Source: CAYRTD01 sp964426915
GTDB lineage: Bacteria > Bacteroidota > Bacteroidia > Bacteroidales > GCA-2748055
Reading direction: 5' to 3'
Assembly: GCA_964426915.1 (NCBI GenBank)
Contig: CAYRTD010000100.1
Span: forward strand, 1 to 15,538
Length of the DNA stretch: 15,538 nt
Part shown: positions 1 through 8,532 of the stretch, one piece after another
Layout: each line of letters starts with the position of its first letter
Numbering within the stretch: the first letter of the stretch is position 1
Notes under the pieces: generated by a model
The model's input: the letters and a program-made list of their open reading frames with translations, nothing else
What the model was told of the DNA's origin: nothing
Databases searched by the model: none
Program-made: the position numbers and the translations under genes

Positions 1-46
1 CATTGCCGCCGGGGTTTTTCTTTCCCTCACCACCCCAAAACCCGTG

Positions 47-102
47 TCATCCCGACCGAGAAGCCGCAGCGTTAGCGAAGGCTTAGACGGAGGGACCTCT
101 CT
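47..102. repeat. Intergenic hairpin repeat of the 'ATCCCGACC...GAGGGA' kind
   Basis: The left end reads TCATCCCGACCGAG and the right end GGAGGGACCTCTC, with a small inverted repeat inside (AAGCC at 61-65, GGCTT at 80-84). The same end pattern (ATCCCGACC...GAGGGATCTC) occurs on the minus strand in the tandem repeat at 15279-15538, so the two look like members of one dispersed non-coding family in opposite orientation. An open frame runs through it (44-244), but it has no protein-like character. Confidence 0.5.
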
Positions 103-147
103 CTCCTTCCAATCAAAACAGATAAAGGGTCTTAAGTTGACGCGTAT

Positions 148-263
148 GCCCAACGGGGCGCAATCATTAACTGACGTCTGGATTGCGCCCCTTGGGGCTT
201 GGATTCTCATTCGCACTAATACACAGGGCTACACCCTGTGCTAATGATTTCGCCCGTTGGGGC
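148..263. repeat. REP-like cluster of inverted repeats
   Basis: Several nested palindromes are visible. GGGGCGCAATC (155-165) pairs exactly with GATTGCGCCCC (181-191). GCCCC-TT-GGGGC forms a small hairpin at 186-197. CACAGGG (222-228) pairs with CCCTGTG (234-240) across a 5-nt loop. The outer ends (148-170 and 241-263) are imperfect inverted copies of each other around TAATGATT and GCCC/GTTGG. This resembles the bacterial REP/BIME elements mobilised by REP-associated tyrosine transposases; no such transposase gene is in the window. The assignment to REP is by architecture only. Confidence 0.55.
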
Positions 264-384
264 TAGAGAAAACTTCTATTTTGAATACACTTTATCAAGG
301 TTTCAAACACTCAAAGGCAAGGGCCCGCCAACATGATATTATACTCTGTGTTTTTTTATTTCCTGATATTTTAGTATATATATG

Positions 385-421
385 CCAGGCACACCACTTT
401 TTTGGTGCTCCTGGTTTTTTT
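385..421 (+). terminator. Rho-independent terminator or leader attenuator
   Basis: CCAGGCACACCA (385-396) pairs with TGGTGCTCCTGG (403-414), with two mismatches and a 6-nt loop, and is followed at once by seven T residues (415-421). It is oriented to end rightward transcription, but no convincing gene lies between 1 and 384. It may end an operon that starts left of the window, or act as an attenuator in the leader of the gene at 489. Between the REP-like cluster (ending at 263) and this hairpin I see nothing else; the A/T-rich 14-bp palindrome at 450-463 is of unknown meaning. Confidence 0.6.
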
Positions 422-488
422 ATTCATCCCGGATTCTTATTGATCCCTTAAATTAATTAATTTTACTTCCGGTTAAAACGATCGTATA

Positions 489-3400
489 ATGGAATCTCCC
501 AGATCACAAGAAGATATACAAAAACTCCTTAATGAAAAAAAGGAGCGTTTAAAAGAACTTTCCTGTATAAATCAGACCACCCAGATCATTAAGGAAGGTA
601 AATCTGTTGAGGAGACTCTCAGGAGGATCGTACATATACTTCCCAGGGCCTGGCAATACCCTGAAAATACTGTGGCAAGGATTATTTTTGATGGTAATGA
701 ATACCGCAGCCGATCGTTTACGGAAACTCAATGGCGACAGAGTCAGACTTTTACTACCATTGATAACAGGACTGGAGAAATCGAGATCTTTTATCTGAAA
801 AAATTCAGAGATATTGACGAGGGTCCTTTTCTTGCTGAAGAGCGACAGTTGATCGATAATCTTGCCAGTATTATTAATAACTACCTGAATACAATTGAAG
901 CTAAAAGGATCCTGAAAAGATCCCTGGAAAGGGATCAGGTTCGATATGAAATTAAAGAATCACAGGAGCCAAAAGAGATTAACAGCAGAAAGCTCCTTCA
1001 AAAATTTCTGAATAATCAGAATGCCAACCGTGATATATTTCATGATCTGATGCCCTACAAAGTAAGGGAGATCCTGCTTGTTTCCACCCTCTATGATGCG
1101 TTTACCATTGAAAAAGAGGGAAGATTTTCTGATCATATACTCGGAGAATATCATCAACTGAATCTGATAGCGATGCCCAGAGTGACAGGTGTCTCTACAT
1201 TCGAAGAGGCACGACAACAGTTGGCAAGAAAACATTTTGACATGGTGATCCTGATGATCGGCAGTGACCGTTCTACTCCTGTGCGGATTGCCAAAATGGT
1301 CAAGGAGGAATATACATATATCCCTATTTATGTATTGCTGAACAATAACCGGGAAGTGCATTCTTTTAAATCCAAGGCTGAAAACCTGAAATACATCGAT
1401 AATCTTTTTATCTGGAATGGTGATTCCAAGATTTTCTTTGCGATGGTTAAGTTGCTGGAAGACAAAATTAATGTCGAAAATGATACTGAAATCGGTCTGG
1501 TAAAGGTTATACTGCTTGTTGAAGATTCGGAAATCTATTATTCGCGGTATCTTCCTATGCTGTATAATTCTGTACTGGAACAAACCAAAAGGATTATCGA
1601 TGATGTATCTACCGATGACCTGTTCAAGGTATTACGCCTTAGGGCCCGTCCAAAGATATTATTAGCCAGTACCTACGAAGAAGCTCTTGAGATCATTGAA
1701 AATTATGGCAATAACCTGCTCTGTCTTATCACCGATGTTAAGTTTCAACGGAATGGCAGGATGGATGAACAGGCTGGATTCCGGCTGGTGAAACACATGA
1801 AGGAAAAATTTCGAGGACTTCCGACTGTTTTGCAATCTTCAGAAGTCCAGAATGCTCGTATGGCATTCGAGCTAAAATCCATTTTTATCAATAAAAACTC
1901 GGAAACCCTTCTTCAGGATATTAAAAGCTTTATTGGTCATCATTTGGGTTTTGGGAATTTTGAATACCGTGATCCCGGAGGAAGAAAAATTGCAGAAGCA
2001 AAATCCTTAAAGGAATTCGAAAGACAAATTGAGACCATTCCTATCGATTCTCTGATTTATCATGGAAAGAGAAATCATTTTTCGCTCTGGTTAATGGCAA
2101 GGGGAGAGATTAAGATCGCCAAACTTATCAACCCTGTAAAAGTAACAGACTTCAAACAGCCCCATGAATTCCGGAACTATCTGAAATTTATTATTAAAAA
2201 GTACAGGAATGAATCCAATACCGGAAAAATTGTAAATTTTGAAGAAACCGCACTTCTTGACGAATCCAATATCGTTAGCCTGGGCCGGGGTGCTCTGGGA
2301 GGTAAAGGGAGAGGACTGGCCTTTATTAACACCCTCATATATAACCTGAATTTCTCTGATCTGATTCCACAGATTAATATACGGACACCCAGAACTTCTT
2401 TTATAGGAACTGAGGAATTTGATCTTTTTTTGGAAAAAAATAATCTTCAGGAAATTATTACCGGACATTATTCTTATGCTGAGATAAAAGAAATGTTCCT
2501 GAACGGAGATCTATCCTATAATCTTGATAAAAAGCTCAAATCACTTCTTCATATTCTCAAAAGACCCCTCGCTGTCCGGTCGTCTAGTTTACTTGAAGAT
2601 AGCAGCACCCAGCCTTTTTCCGGAATATTTGAGACATGCCTGCTTCCTAATAATAATGAGGATTTTAAAGTAAGATACAAACACCTGACCGATGCAGTAA
2701 AATTGGTTTTTGCCTCAATTTATTCCAATGAATCCCGTGCTTATTTTGAAGCCATCAATTATAAAATGGAAGAAGAGAAAATGGCTATTGTAATTCAGGA
2801 AGTTGTTGGAAATAGTTATGAACAGTACTATTATCCCCATATCAGCGGTACTGCGCAATCGCATAATTATTACCCTGTTGCCCATATGGAGCCTGAAGAC
2901 GGTTTTGCAATTGCAGCACTGGGTCTTGGTCATTATGTTGTTAATGGCGAAAAGGCATATCGTTTTTCCCCGGGCTACCCCGACCTTGAGATTGTCAGCC
3001 CAAAAAACCTTTACAGAGACAGTCAGGTAGACTTTCTGGCTCTTGATCTTTCAAAGCAGGATATTAATCTTTTTAAGGAGGGAGCTGAATCAAACCTTTG
3101 CCGTTTAAATATATCGGAAGCGGAGAAGCATAATACCTTAAAACACCTGGCTTCCGTTTATGATCCTCAGAACGACCAGGTAACCCCGGGCCTTGATGTT
3201 TATGGACCAAGAATTCTTAATTTTGCAGATATTCTAAAGTATAATTATGCACCTCTGGCCAAAACCCTAGAATTTATACTTGATGTTGGTAAAGAAGCAC
3301 TGGGTTCACCTGTTGAGATAGAATATGCTATGGATCTGACACGAGCAGAGAATGGCCTACCCTCATTTTATCTTCTCCAGATAAAGCCACTTCTCGGTAG

Positions 3401-3992
3401 TATAGGAGAGTTTAATATAGATATGGCTGAGATGGAAAACGAAGAGATCCTGATATTTGCAGTCAGAAGCATGGGAAATGGCAGAATTGAAGGAGTCAGG
3501 GATATCGTTTATGTAAAAAATGAAAATTTTGATAAGACAAAGACCAAACAAATAGCTTCCGAGATTGACAGACTGAATAAAAAATTTCTCAAAGAGAAAG
3601 AAAATTATCTCTTAATAGGTCCGGGGAGGTGGGGAACGAGAGACCCCTATATAGGTATTCCTGTAAACTGGAGTCAAATATCGGCAGCCAAGGTGATTGT
3701 AGAAACCAGTCTGAAAAATTTTCCACTCGATGCTTCACTCGGTTCCCATTTTTTTCATAATGTAACCTCTATGAATGTAGGTTATTTCTCGATTCAGCAT
3801 GATGCGGCCAATGAATTTATTGACTGGGGGGAACTGAATAATCAGGAGGCTGTTGAGGAAACAACTTATCTCCGGCATATCCGTTTCCCCGAAGCTTTGT
3901 GTGTGGTTATGGATGGAAAGAAAAGAATCGCGGTTGTTCACAAAAGTCCATGTTGCGAAAATAGTAACGAAAATAATTATGAATATGACTGA
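489..3992 (+). CDS. GAF-REC-REC-PPDK_N fusion protein (PEP synthase-like ATP-binding signalling protein)
   Basis: 1167 aa, cytoplasmic, no signal peptide or membrane segment. Residues about 1-140 form a GAF-like sensor module (AWQYPENTVARIIFDG, then EGPFLAEER) of the type found in hybrid histidine kinases. A degenerate REC domain follows (about 192-325, no acidic pocket and no acceptor Asp). A second REC (about 338-485) keeps E345/D346, D416, S450 and K469, with a helical insert of roughly 45 aa after strand 1. A linker with the motif YHxxRNxFSxWLxAR (524-538) leads to the PPDK_N ATP-grasp domain (about 595-970): GGKGRG with K606, VRSSSLLEDS with R697, QE at 770-771, and EIE...QIKP with E945 and Q964. 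By family knowledge these are the ATP-binding positions. The C-terminal domain has GPGRWG (1044-1049) and GSHFF (1085-1089). The TSH-type swivel domain and PEP barrel are absent, so ordinary PEP synthesis is unlikely. The gene overlaps the next by 14 nt. Product function is unknown; the domain reading is fairly secure. Confidence 0.9.
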   Translation: MESPRSQEDIQKLLNEKKERLKELSCINQTTQIIKEGKSVEETLRRIVHILPRAWQYPENTVARIIFDGNEYRSRSFTETQWRQSQTFTTIDNRTGEIEIFYLKKFRDIDEGPFLAEERQLIDNLASIINNYLNTIEAKRILKRSLERDQVRYEIKESQEPKEINSRKLLQKFLNNQNANRDIFHDLMPYKVREILLVSTLYDAFTIEKEGRFSDHILGEYHQLNLIAMPRVTGVSTFEEARQQLARKHFDMVILMIGSDRSTPVRIAKMVKEEYTYIPIYVLLNNNREVHSFKSKAENLKYIDNLFIWNGDSKIFFAMVKLLEDKINVENDTEIGLVKVILLVEDSEIYYSRYLPMLYNSVLEQTKRIIDDVSTDDLFKVLRLRARPKILLASTYEEALEIIENYGNNLLCLITDVKFQRNGRMDEQAGFRLVKHMKEKFRGLPTVLQSSEVQNARMAFELKSIFINKNSETLLQDIKSFIGHHLGFGNFEYRDPGGRKIAEAKSLKEFERQIETIPIDSLIYHGKRNHFSLWLMARGEIKIAKLINPVKVTDFKQPHEFRNYLKFIIKKYRNESNTGKIVNFEETALLDESNIVSLGRGALGGKGRGLAFINTLIYNLNFSDLIPQINIRTPRTSFIGTEEFDLFLEKNNLQEIITGHYSYAEIKEMFLNGDLSYNLDKKLKSLLHILKRPLAVRSSSLLEDSSTQPFSGIFETCLLPNNNEDFKVRYKHLTDAVKLVFASIYSNESRAYFEAINYKMEEEKMAIVIQEVVGNSYEQYYYPHISGTAQSHNYYPVAHMEPEDGFAIAALGLGHYVVNGEKAYRFSPGYPDLEIVSPKNLYRDSQVDFLALDLSKQDINLFKEGAESNLCRLNISEAEKHNTLKHLASVYDPQNDQVTPGLDVYGPRILNFADILKYNYAPLAKTLEFILDVGKEALGSPVEIEYAMDLTRAENGLPSFYLLQIKPLLGSIGEFNIDMAEMENEEILIFAVRSMGNGRIEGVRDIVYVKNENFDKTKTKQIASEIDRLNKKFLKEKENYLLIGPGRWGTRDPYIGIPVNWSQISAAKVIVETSLKNFPLDASLGSHFFHNVTSMNVGYFSIQHDAANEFIDWGELNNQEAVEETTYLRHIRFPEALCVVMDGKKRIAVVHKSPCCENSNENNYEYD

Positions 3993-6900
3993 TCCACTTC
4001 ATGTGCGGCATAGAAATTTCGATTCTCCCACCATTGATTTTAGTATGACTGAATTTGGTGGGCTTATGCAGAGGAGGATACGGAAAGTGTTGATAATTAG
4101 CAGTAATTATGACTTCTTTATGCTGGAAGAGGATGGCCGGATCGATGAGCAGATTTTTAATGAGTATGTATCACTTAACCTGAGATATCCACCAGTATTC
4201 ATCAAAGCAAGTTCTGCGAAAATGGCTTTCCGAATCCTTGAGGAAGAAGATGTTGATCTGATTATAGAAATGTTGAATATTGGAGACGCCGACACTTTTG
4301 ATCTGGCCCGACAGGTAAAGTCGAAATACCCCGGTATACCTATTGTGGTTCTCACTCATTTTAACCGGGAAGTCTCCATGAAACTTCAGGATGAGGATAT
4401 GTCGGCTATCGATTATGTTTTTTGCTGGCTGGGAAATGCTGATCTTCTTCTGGCAATTATCAAGCTTATTGAGGATTCCATGAATGTTGAACATGATGTG
4501 GAGAATGTTGGGGTACAGACGATAATTCTGGTAGAGGATTCCATTCGTTATACTTCGGTTTATCTTCCTCTTCTCTATAAGATCATTCTTAAGCAATCGA
4601 GAGATTTTATGAAAGAGGCTCTGAATGAACACCAGAAAATGTTGAGAATGAGGGGGAGACCAAAAATTCTGCTTGCAAAGACCTATGACGATGCCCTGGA
4701 GCTCTATCATCTTTATAAAAATAATCTTCTCGGAATTATTTCTGATGTAAGCTTTAAAGTAAACAATAAAAGAGATAACAAAACGAAAGCAGGGCTGAGA
4801 CTTTGTAAAGTGGTAAAGGCTGAAGATCCTCATATGCCTTTCCTTTTGCAGTCATCGGATGTAAAAAATGAAAAATATGCCGAGAAGCTTAATGCAGGTT
4901 TTGTCCATAAATATTCGAAAACCCTGTCTATAGAAGTAAGGAATTATATTATTCGCTATTTTGCTTTCGGGGAATTTGTATTTCACGATCCCGCAACCGG
5001 CCGGGAAATTGCAAGGGCTTCTGATCTCCAGTCTCTTCAGCACCTAATCCTGCGGGTTTCCGATGAAGTATTGGCATATCATGCAAGCCGGAACGATTTT
5101 TCAAAATGGCTGAATGCCAGGGCTATTTTCCCCATTGCCCAATTGTTTAAATACCTGAGAAAAGAAGATTTTCCTAACCTGGAAGAAGTTCGTAGTTATA
5201 TTTATGAAGCGATCTCAAGCTTCCGCATCAGTAAGGGAAGAGGTATAATTGCAAAGTTTGATAAGAACAGCTTTGATGAGTATCTCAGTTTTTCCAGGAT
5301 CGGTGAAGGGTCTATTGGTGGAAAAGCCCGGGGGCTTGCTTTTATAAATTCACTTATTAAGGAACATTCTCTATTTACAAAGTATAAGGATGCTATAATT
5401 ACAATTCCAAGAACGGTTGTATTGAGCACAGATGTCTTTGATGAATTTATGGAAACAAATAATCTTTATAAGCTGGGTCTTTCCGATTCGAGTGATGAAG
5501 AAATTCTGCAGCAATTTGTTTCTGCAAAACTCCCAGGATGGGTACATCAGGATCTCTATGCTTTCATATCTGTTATAAAGAGTCCTATTGCCATCCGATC
5601 ATCCAGCAAGCTGGAAGATTCACATTACCAGCCATTCGCAGGAATATATTCAACTTATATGATACCCGTGGTTGAATCCGACCACGCCCTTACCATCAGG
5701 ATGCTCACGAATGCCATAAAATCTGTTTATGCTTCTGTTTATTTCAAAAAAAGTAAATCGTACATGGCAGCAACTGCCAATGTAATTGATGAAGAGAAGA
5801 TGGGAATCATCCTTCAGGAGGTTTGCGGCTCAAAACATGGAAACCGTTTTTATCCCACGATTTCGGGCGTTGCCCGCTCAATAAATTTCTACCCGGTAAA
5901 ACCCGAAAAAACCGGGGATGGGATTGCCAGTATAGCATTTGGATTGGGAAAATACATTGTAGATGGGGGGATGGCGCTGCGTTTTTCTCCCAAATACCCC
6001 AAAAAGATCCTTCAACTTTCTTCCCCGCAAACCCTTCTCAGGGATACTCAAAAGTATTTTTACTCCCTGGATCTTGAGAGTGACAGCTTTGTCCCCTCAG
6101 TGGATGATGCAGTTAATCTTTTTAAGTTAAAGATCAAGGAAGCTGAGGGGGATAATACTTTAAAACATGTAACCTCAGTTTATGATTACGACAGTAACAT
6201 GCTCAGGGATGGTTTTGTGGAAAGGGGTAAAAAAGTAGTGACCTTTTCCAATATTTTGAATCATGAAGTTTTTCCTTTGGCTGATATCCTGTCTACTTTG
6301 TTGGATATAGGTCAGCGCGAAATGAATCTTCCTATTGAGATTGAGTTCGCCGTCAACCTTGATGTACCGGAAGGATCACCCCCTATTTTCAATTTTTTGC
6401 AGATCCGGCCGATTGTGGATAACGATCAGAGTGAAACCTATAAACTGAATGAAGTTGATAAGCAGGATACAATAATTTACTCTGAATCAGGTCTTGGGAA
6501 CGGAAGTTTTGAAAATATCCGCGACTTTGTATACGTGAAACCCGAATCTTTTGATGCTGCAAAGACCGGCATAATAGCCGGGAAAGTTGAGGATGTTAAC
6601 TCACGAATGCTGGAAGAAAAGAGAAACTATGTTCTGGTGGGTCCGGGAAGATGGGGGACTTCAGATTCATGGTTGGGAATTCCCATAAACTGGGGACAGA
6701 TATCTGCAGCAAGGATCATTATAGAATCCGGACTGGAGAATTATCGTATAGATCCGAGTCAGGGGACACATTTTTTTCAAAATCTCACTTCTTTTGGCGT
6801 GGGATATCTGACTGTCAATCCTTTTATCAATGACGGGTATCTGGATGTTGAATATCTTAAATCTCAGGAACCTCTTTATGAGGATGAATATATCAGGCAC

Positions 6901-6993
6901 ATAAGGTTTCCCGGACCTCTAAAAATTTTAATTGACGGCAGGACACATACAGGGGTTATTTATAAATATGAATCGCACACGAAAAAACAATAA
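3979..6993 (+). CDS. REC-REC-PPDK_N paralogue of the upstream gene, lacking the GAF domain
   Basis: 1004 aa from the ATG at 3979; an in-frame ATG at 3985 is equally possible. An open frame reaches back to 3853, but that part lies inside the upstream gene and has no similarity to the paralogue, so it is not coding. Domains: degenerate REC (about 35-165, nearest acidic residue E97), REC with intact pocket (E186/D187, D256, S292, K311), the linker YHxxRNxFSxWLxAR (367-381), PPDK_N (about 435-815; K449 in GGKARG, R540 in IRSSSKLEDS, QE 613-614, E789, Q808 in QIRP), and the C-terminal domain with GPGRWG (888-893) and GTHFF (929-933). It is colinear with its neighbour but clearly diverged, so this is an old duplication. 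The start overlaps the upstream stop by 8-14 nt, which suggests translational coupling and matched amounts of the two proteins. As in the neighbour, no swivel His or PEP domain of the standard form is visible. A weak hairpin follows the stop. Confidence 0.88.
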   Translation: MNMTDPLHVRHRNFDSPTIDFSMTEFGGLMQRRIRKVLIISSNYDFFMLEEDGRIDEQIFNEYVSLNLRYPPVFIKASSAKMAFRILEEEDVDLIIEMLNIGDADTFDLARQVKSKYPGIPIVVLTHFNREVSMKLQDEDMSAIDYVFCWLGNADLLLAIIKLIEDSMNVEHDVENVGVQTIILVEDSIRYTSVYLPLLYKIILKQSRDFMKEALNEHQKMLRMRGRPKILLAKTYDDALELYHLYKNNLLGIISDVSFKVNNKRDNKTKAGLRLCKVVKAEDPHMPFLLQSSDVKNEKYAEKLNAGFVHKYSKTLSIEVRNYIIRYFAFGEFVFHDPATGREIARASDLQSLQHLILRVSDEVLAYHASRNDFSKWLNARAIFPIAQLFKYLRKEDFPNLEEVRSYIYEAISSFRISKGRGIIAKFDKNSFDEYLSFSRIGEGSIGGKARGLAFINSLIKEHSLFTKYKDAIITIPRTVVLSTDVFDEFMETNNLYKLGLSDSSDEEILQQFVSAKLPGWVHQDLYAFISVIKSPIAIRSSSKLEDSHYQPFAGIYSTYMIPVVESDHALTIRMLTNAIKSVYASVYFKKSKSYMAATANVIDEEKMGIILQEVCGSKHGNRFYPTISGVARSINFYPVKPEKTGDGIASIAFGLGKYIVDGGMALRFSPKYPKKILQLSSPQTLLRDTQKYFYSLDLESDSFVPSVDDAVNLFKLKIKEAEGDNTLKHVTSVYDYDSNMLRDGFVERGKKVVTFSNILNHEVFPLADILSTLLDIGQREMNLPIEIEFAVNLDVPEGSPPIFNFLQIRPIVDNDQSETYKLNEVDKQDTIIYSESGLGNGSFENIRDFVYVKPESFDAAKTGIIAGKVEDVNSRMLEEKRNYVLVGPGRWGTSDSWLGIPINWGQISAARIIIESGLENYRIDPSQGTHFFQNLTSFGVGYLTVNPFINDGYLDVEYLKSQEPLYEDEYIRHIRFPGPLKILIDGRTHTGVIYKYESHTKKQ

Positions 6994-7162
6994 ACTTTCC
7001 GGAGATTTGGAACATGATGAAAGTCATGTATTTAACATGCTTAAAATCATATTATTATTAGGGTGTAAAATTTGGTAATATTTACTTTAAGAACCATTTT
7101 TACATAAAGTTTTATTTTCGCTGAGATTAGATAACACAATTGATTAACTTAAATTTTCTGCT

Positions 7163-8500
7163 ATGAACGTAGATATTCTCATGAACGACCTCATCAAAAA
7201 AACTCCGGGTGAGGCTGAATACCACCAGGCTGTAAGGGAAGTGCTGGAATCCATTGAAGAAGTATATAACGATAATCCCCAGTTTGAAACAGGACAGATC
7301 ATCGAAAGGCTTATTGAGCCTGACAGGGTTCTGATCTTTAAAGTTCCATGGGAAGATGATGAAGGCAAAATCCATGTTAACCGAGGGTACAGGGTGCAGT
7401 TTAACAATGCTATTGGCCCTTATAAAGGCGGACTTCGTTTTCACCCCAGTGTTAATCTTAGCATTCTTAAATTTCTGGGATTTGAGCAAATATTTAAAAA
7501 CAGCCTGACCAGCCTCCCTATGGGAGGAGCTAAAGGAGGTTCAGACTTTGATCCCAAAGGTAAATCAAATAGTGAGATCATGCGTTTCTGCAATTCGTTT
7601 ATGCTGGAATTATATCATATGATTGGTCCCGACACCGATGTTCCTGCCGGCGATATCGGGGTAGGAGGTCGCGAGGTAGGTTATCTTTACGGAATGTACC
7701 GCAAGCTGGCCAGAGAGAATACCGGCGTTTTGACAGGAAAGGGATTGAATTGGGGCGGTTCTCTTATACGACCGGAAGCAACAGGTTTCGGAACCGTTTA
7801 TTTTGCTCAGGAAATGCTGAAAACCATAGGAGAAACCTTTACCAATAAACGAGTTGCCATTTCAGGATTTGGAAATGTTGCATGGGGAGCTGCGTTAAAG
7901 GTTACCGAATTGGGAGGTAAGGTAGTTACACTTTCAGGTCCCGACGGATATATTTATGATCCGGAAGGAGTCTCGGCTGAAAAAATTGACTACATGCTGG
8001 AACTTAGGGCCACCAATGAAGACATAGTGAAACCTTATTCATTTGAATTCGAAGGTGTAGAATTCGTTCAGGGAAAACATCCATGGGAGGTTCCCTGTGA
8101 TATTGCACTTCCATGCGCGACTCAGAATGAGCTGAATGAAGAAGATGCCAAAAACCTGGTTAAAAACGGTTGCCTTTGCTTAACGGAAGGAGCGAATATG
8201 CCATGTACTCCGGAAGCTGTTGAAGTGTTCCATGAAAATAAGATCCTGTATGCACCAGGAAAGGCTTCCAATGCAGGAGGTGTTGCTACTTCCGGACTTG
8301 AGATGGCACAGAACTCGATGAAGATCAACTGGCCCAGGGATGAGGTCGATTCCAGGCTGCATGTCATCATGAGTAATATACATGAAAACTGTGTAAAGTA
8401 TGGAAAACGTGAGGACGGTTATGTGGACTATGTAAAAGGCGCCAACATTGCAGGGTTTCTGAAGGTAGCAAATTCTATGCTTGATCAGGGATTGTATTAA
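7163..8500 (+). CDS. gdhA: Glutamate dehydrogenase, hexameric class I
   Basis: Interconverts 2-oxoglutarate plus ammonium and glutamate, using NAD(P)(H); a cytoplasmic homohexamer by family knowledge. The 445 aa match the usual length (about 447-450). Visible signatures: the substrate lysine K88 in GPYKGGLRFHPS, the catalytic K124 in MGGAKGGSDFDPKG, D164 in PAGDIGVGGREVG, the Rossmann turn GFGNVAWG (235-242) and CATQNEL (318-324). The coenzyme region has F236 and SGPDG (258-262), like the NAD-dependent Clostridium symbiosum enzyme. The Escherichia coli NADP enzyme has GSGNVA and SDSSG there, so coenzyme use should not be assumed to be NADP. The start at 7163 fits the family N-terminus; no Shine-Dalgarno is obvious. 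A 169-bp A/T-rich gap separates it from the PPDK_N pair and probably holds its promoter; a strong terminator follows. Confidence 0.97.
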   Translation: MNVDILMNDLIKKTPGEAEYHQAVREVLESIEEVYNDNPQFETGQIIERLIEPDRVLIFKVPWEDDEGKIHVNRGYRVQFNNAIGPYKGGLRFHPSVNLSILKFLGFEQIFKNSLTSLPMGGAKGGSDFDPKGKSNSEIMRFCNSFMLELYHMIGPDTDVPAGDIGVGGREVGYLYGMYRKLARENTGVLTGKGLNWGGSLIRPEATGFGTVYFAQEMLKTIGETFTNKRVAISGFGNVAWGAALKVTELGGKVVTLSGPDGYIYDPEGVSAEKIDYMLELRATNEDIVKPYSFEFEGVEFVQGKHPWEVPCDIALPCATQNELNEEDAKNLVKNGCLCLTEGANMPCTPEAVEVFHENKILYAPGKASNAGGVATSGLEMAQNSMKINWPRDEVDSRLHVIMSNIHENCVKYGKREDGYVDYVKGANIAGFLKVANSMLDQGLY

Positions 8501-8532
8501 TTCTTTATTTTTGAATTATTGTAGTTTCTGGA

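Noticed and set aside
257..451. Small plus-strand protein of 64 aa
   Set aside because: It runs through the REP-like end and the terminator hairpin, with no family resemblance or plausible start signal.
960..1583. Antisense open frame of 207 aa, and others such as 4171-4833
   Set aside because: They are opposite strongly conserved domains of the large genes and have no protein-family features.
3853..3978. Longer N-terminus (42 codons) for the second PPDK_N protein
   Set aside because: It lies wholly inside the conserved C-terminus of the upstream gene in another frame and has no counterpart in the paralogue; the ATG at 3979 or 3985 fits better.
489..6993. Calling the two large genes PEP synthase (ppsA)
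   Set aside because: Only the ATP-binding domain is shared; the swivel His domain with TSHxAI and the PEP-binding barrel are not visible.
7000..7162. Bacteroidota-type promoter (TTTG and TAnnTTTG) before gdhA
   Set aside because: TTTG at 7072-7075 and TACTTTA at 7084-7090 are present, but the spacing is 8 nt instead of about 19, so no promoter can be assigned.
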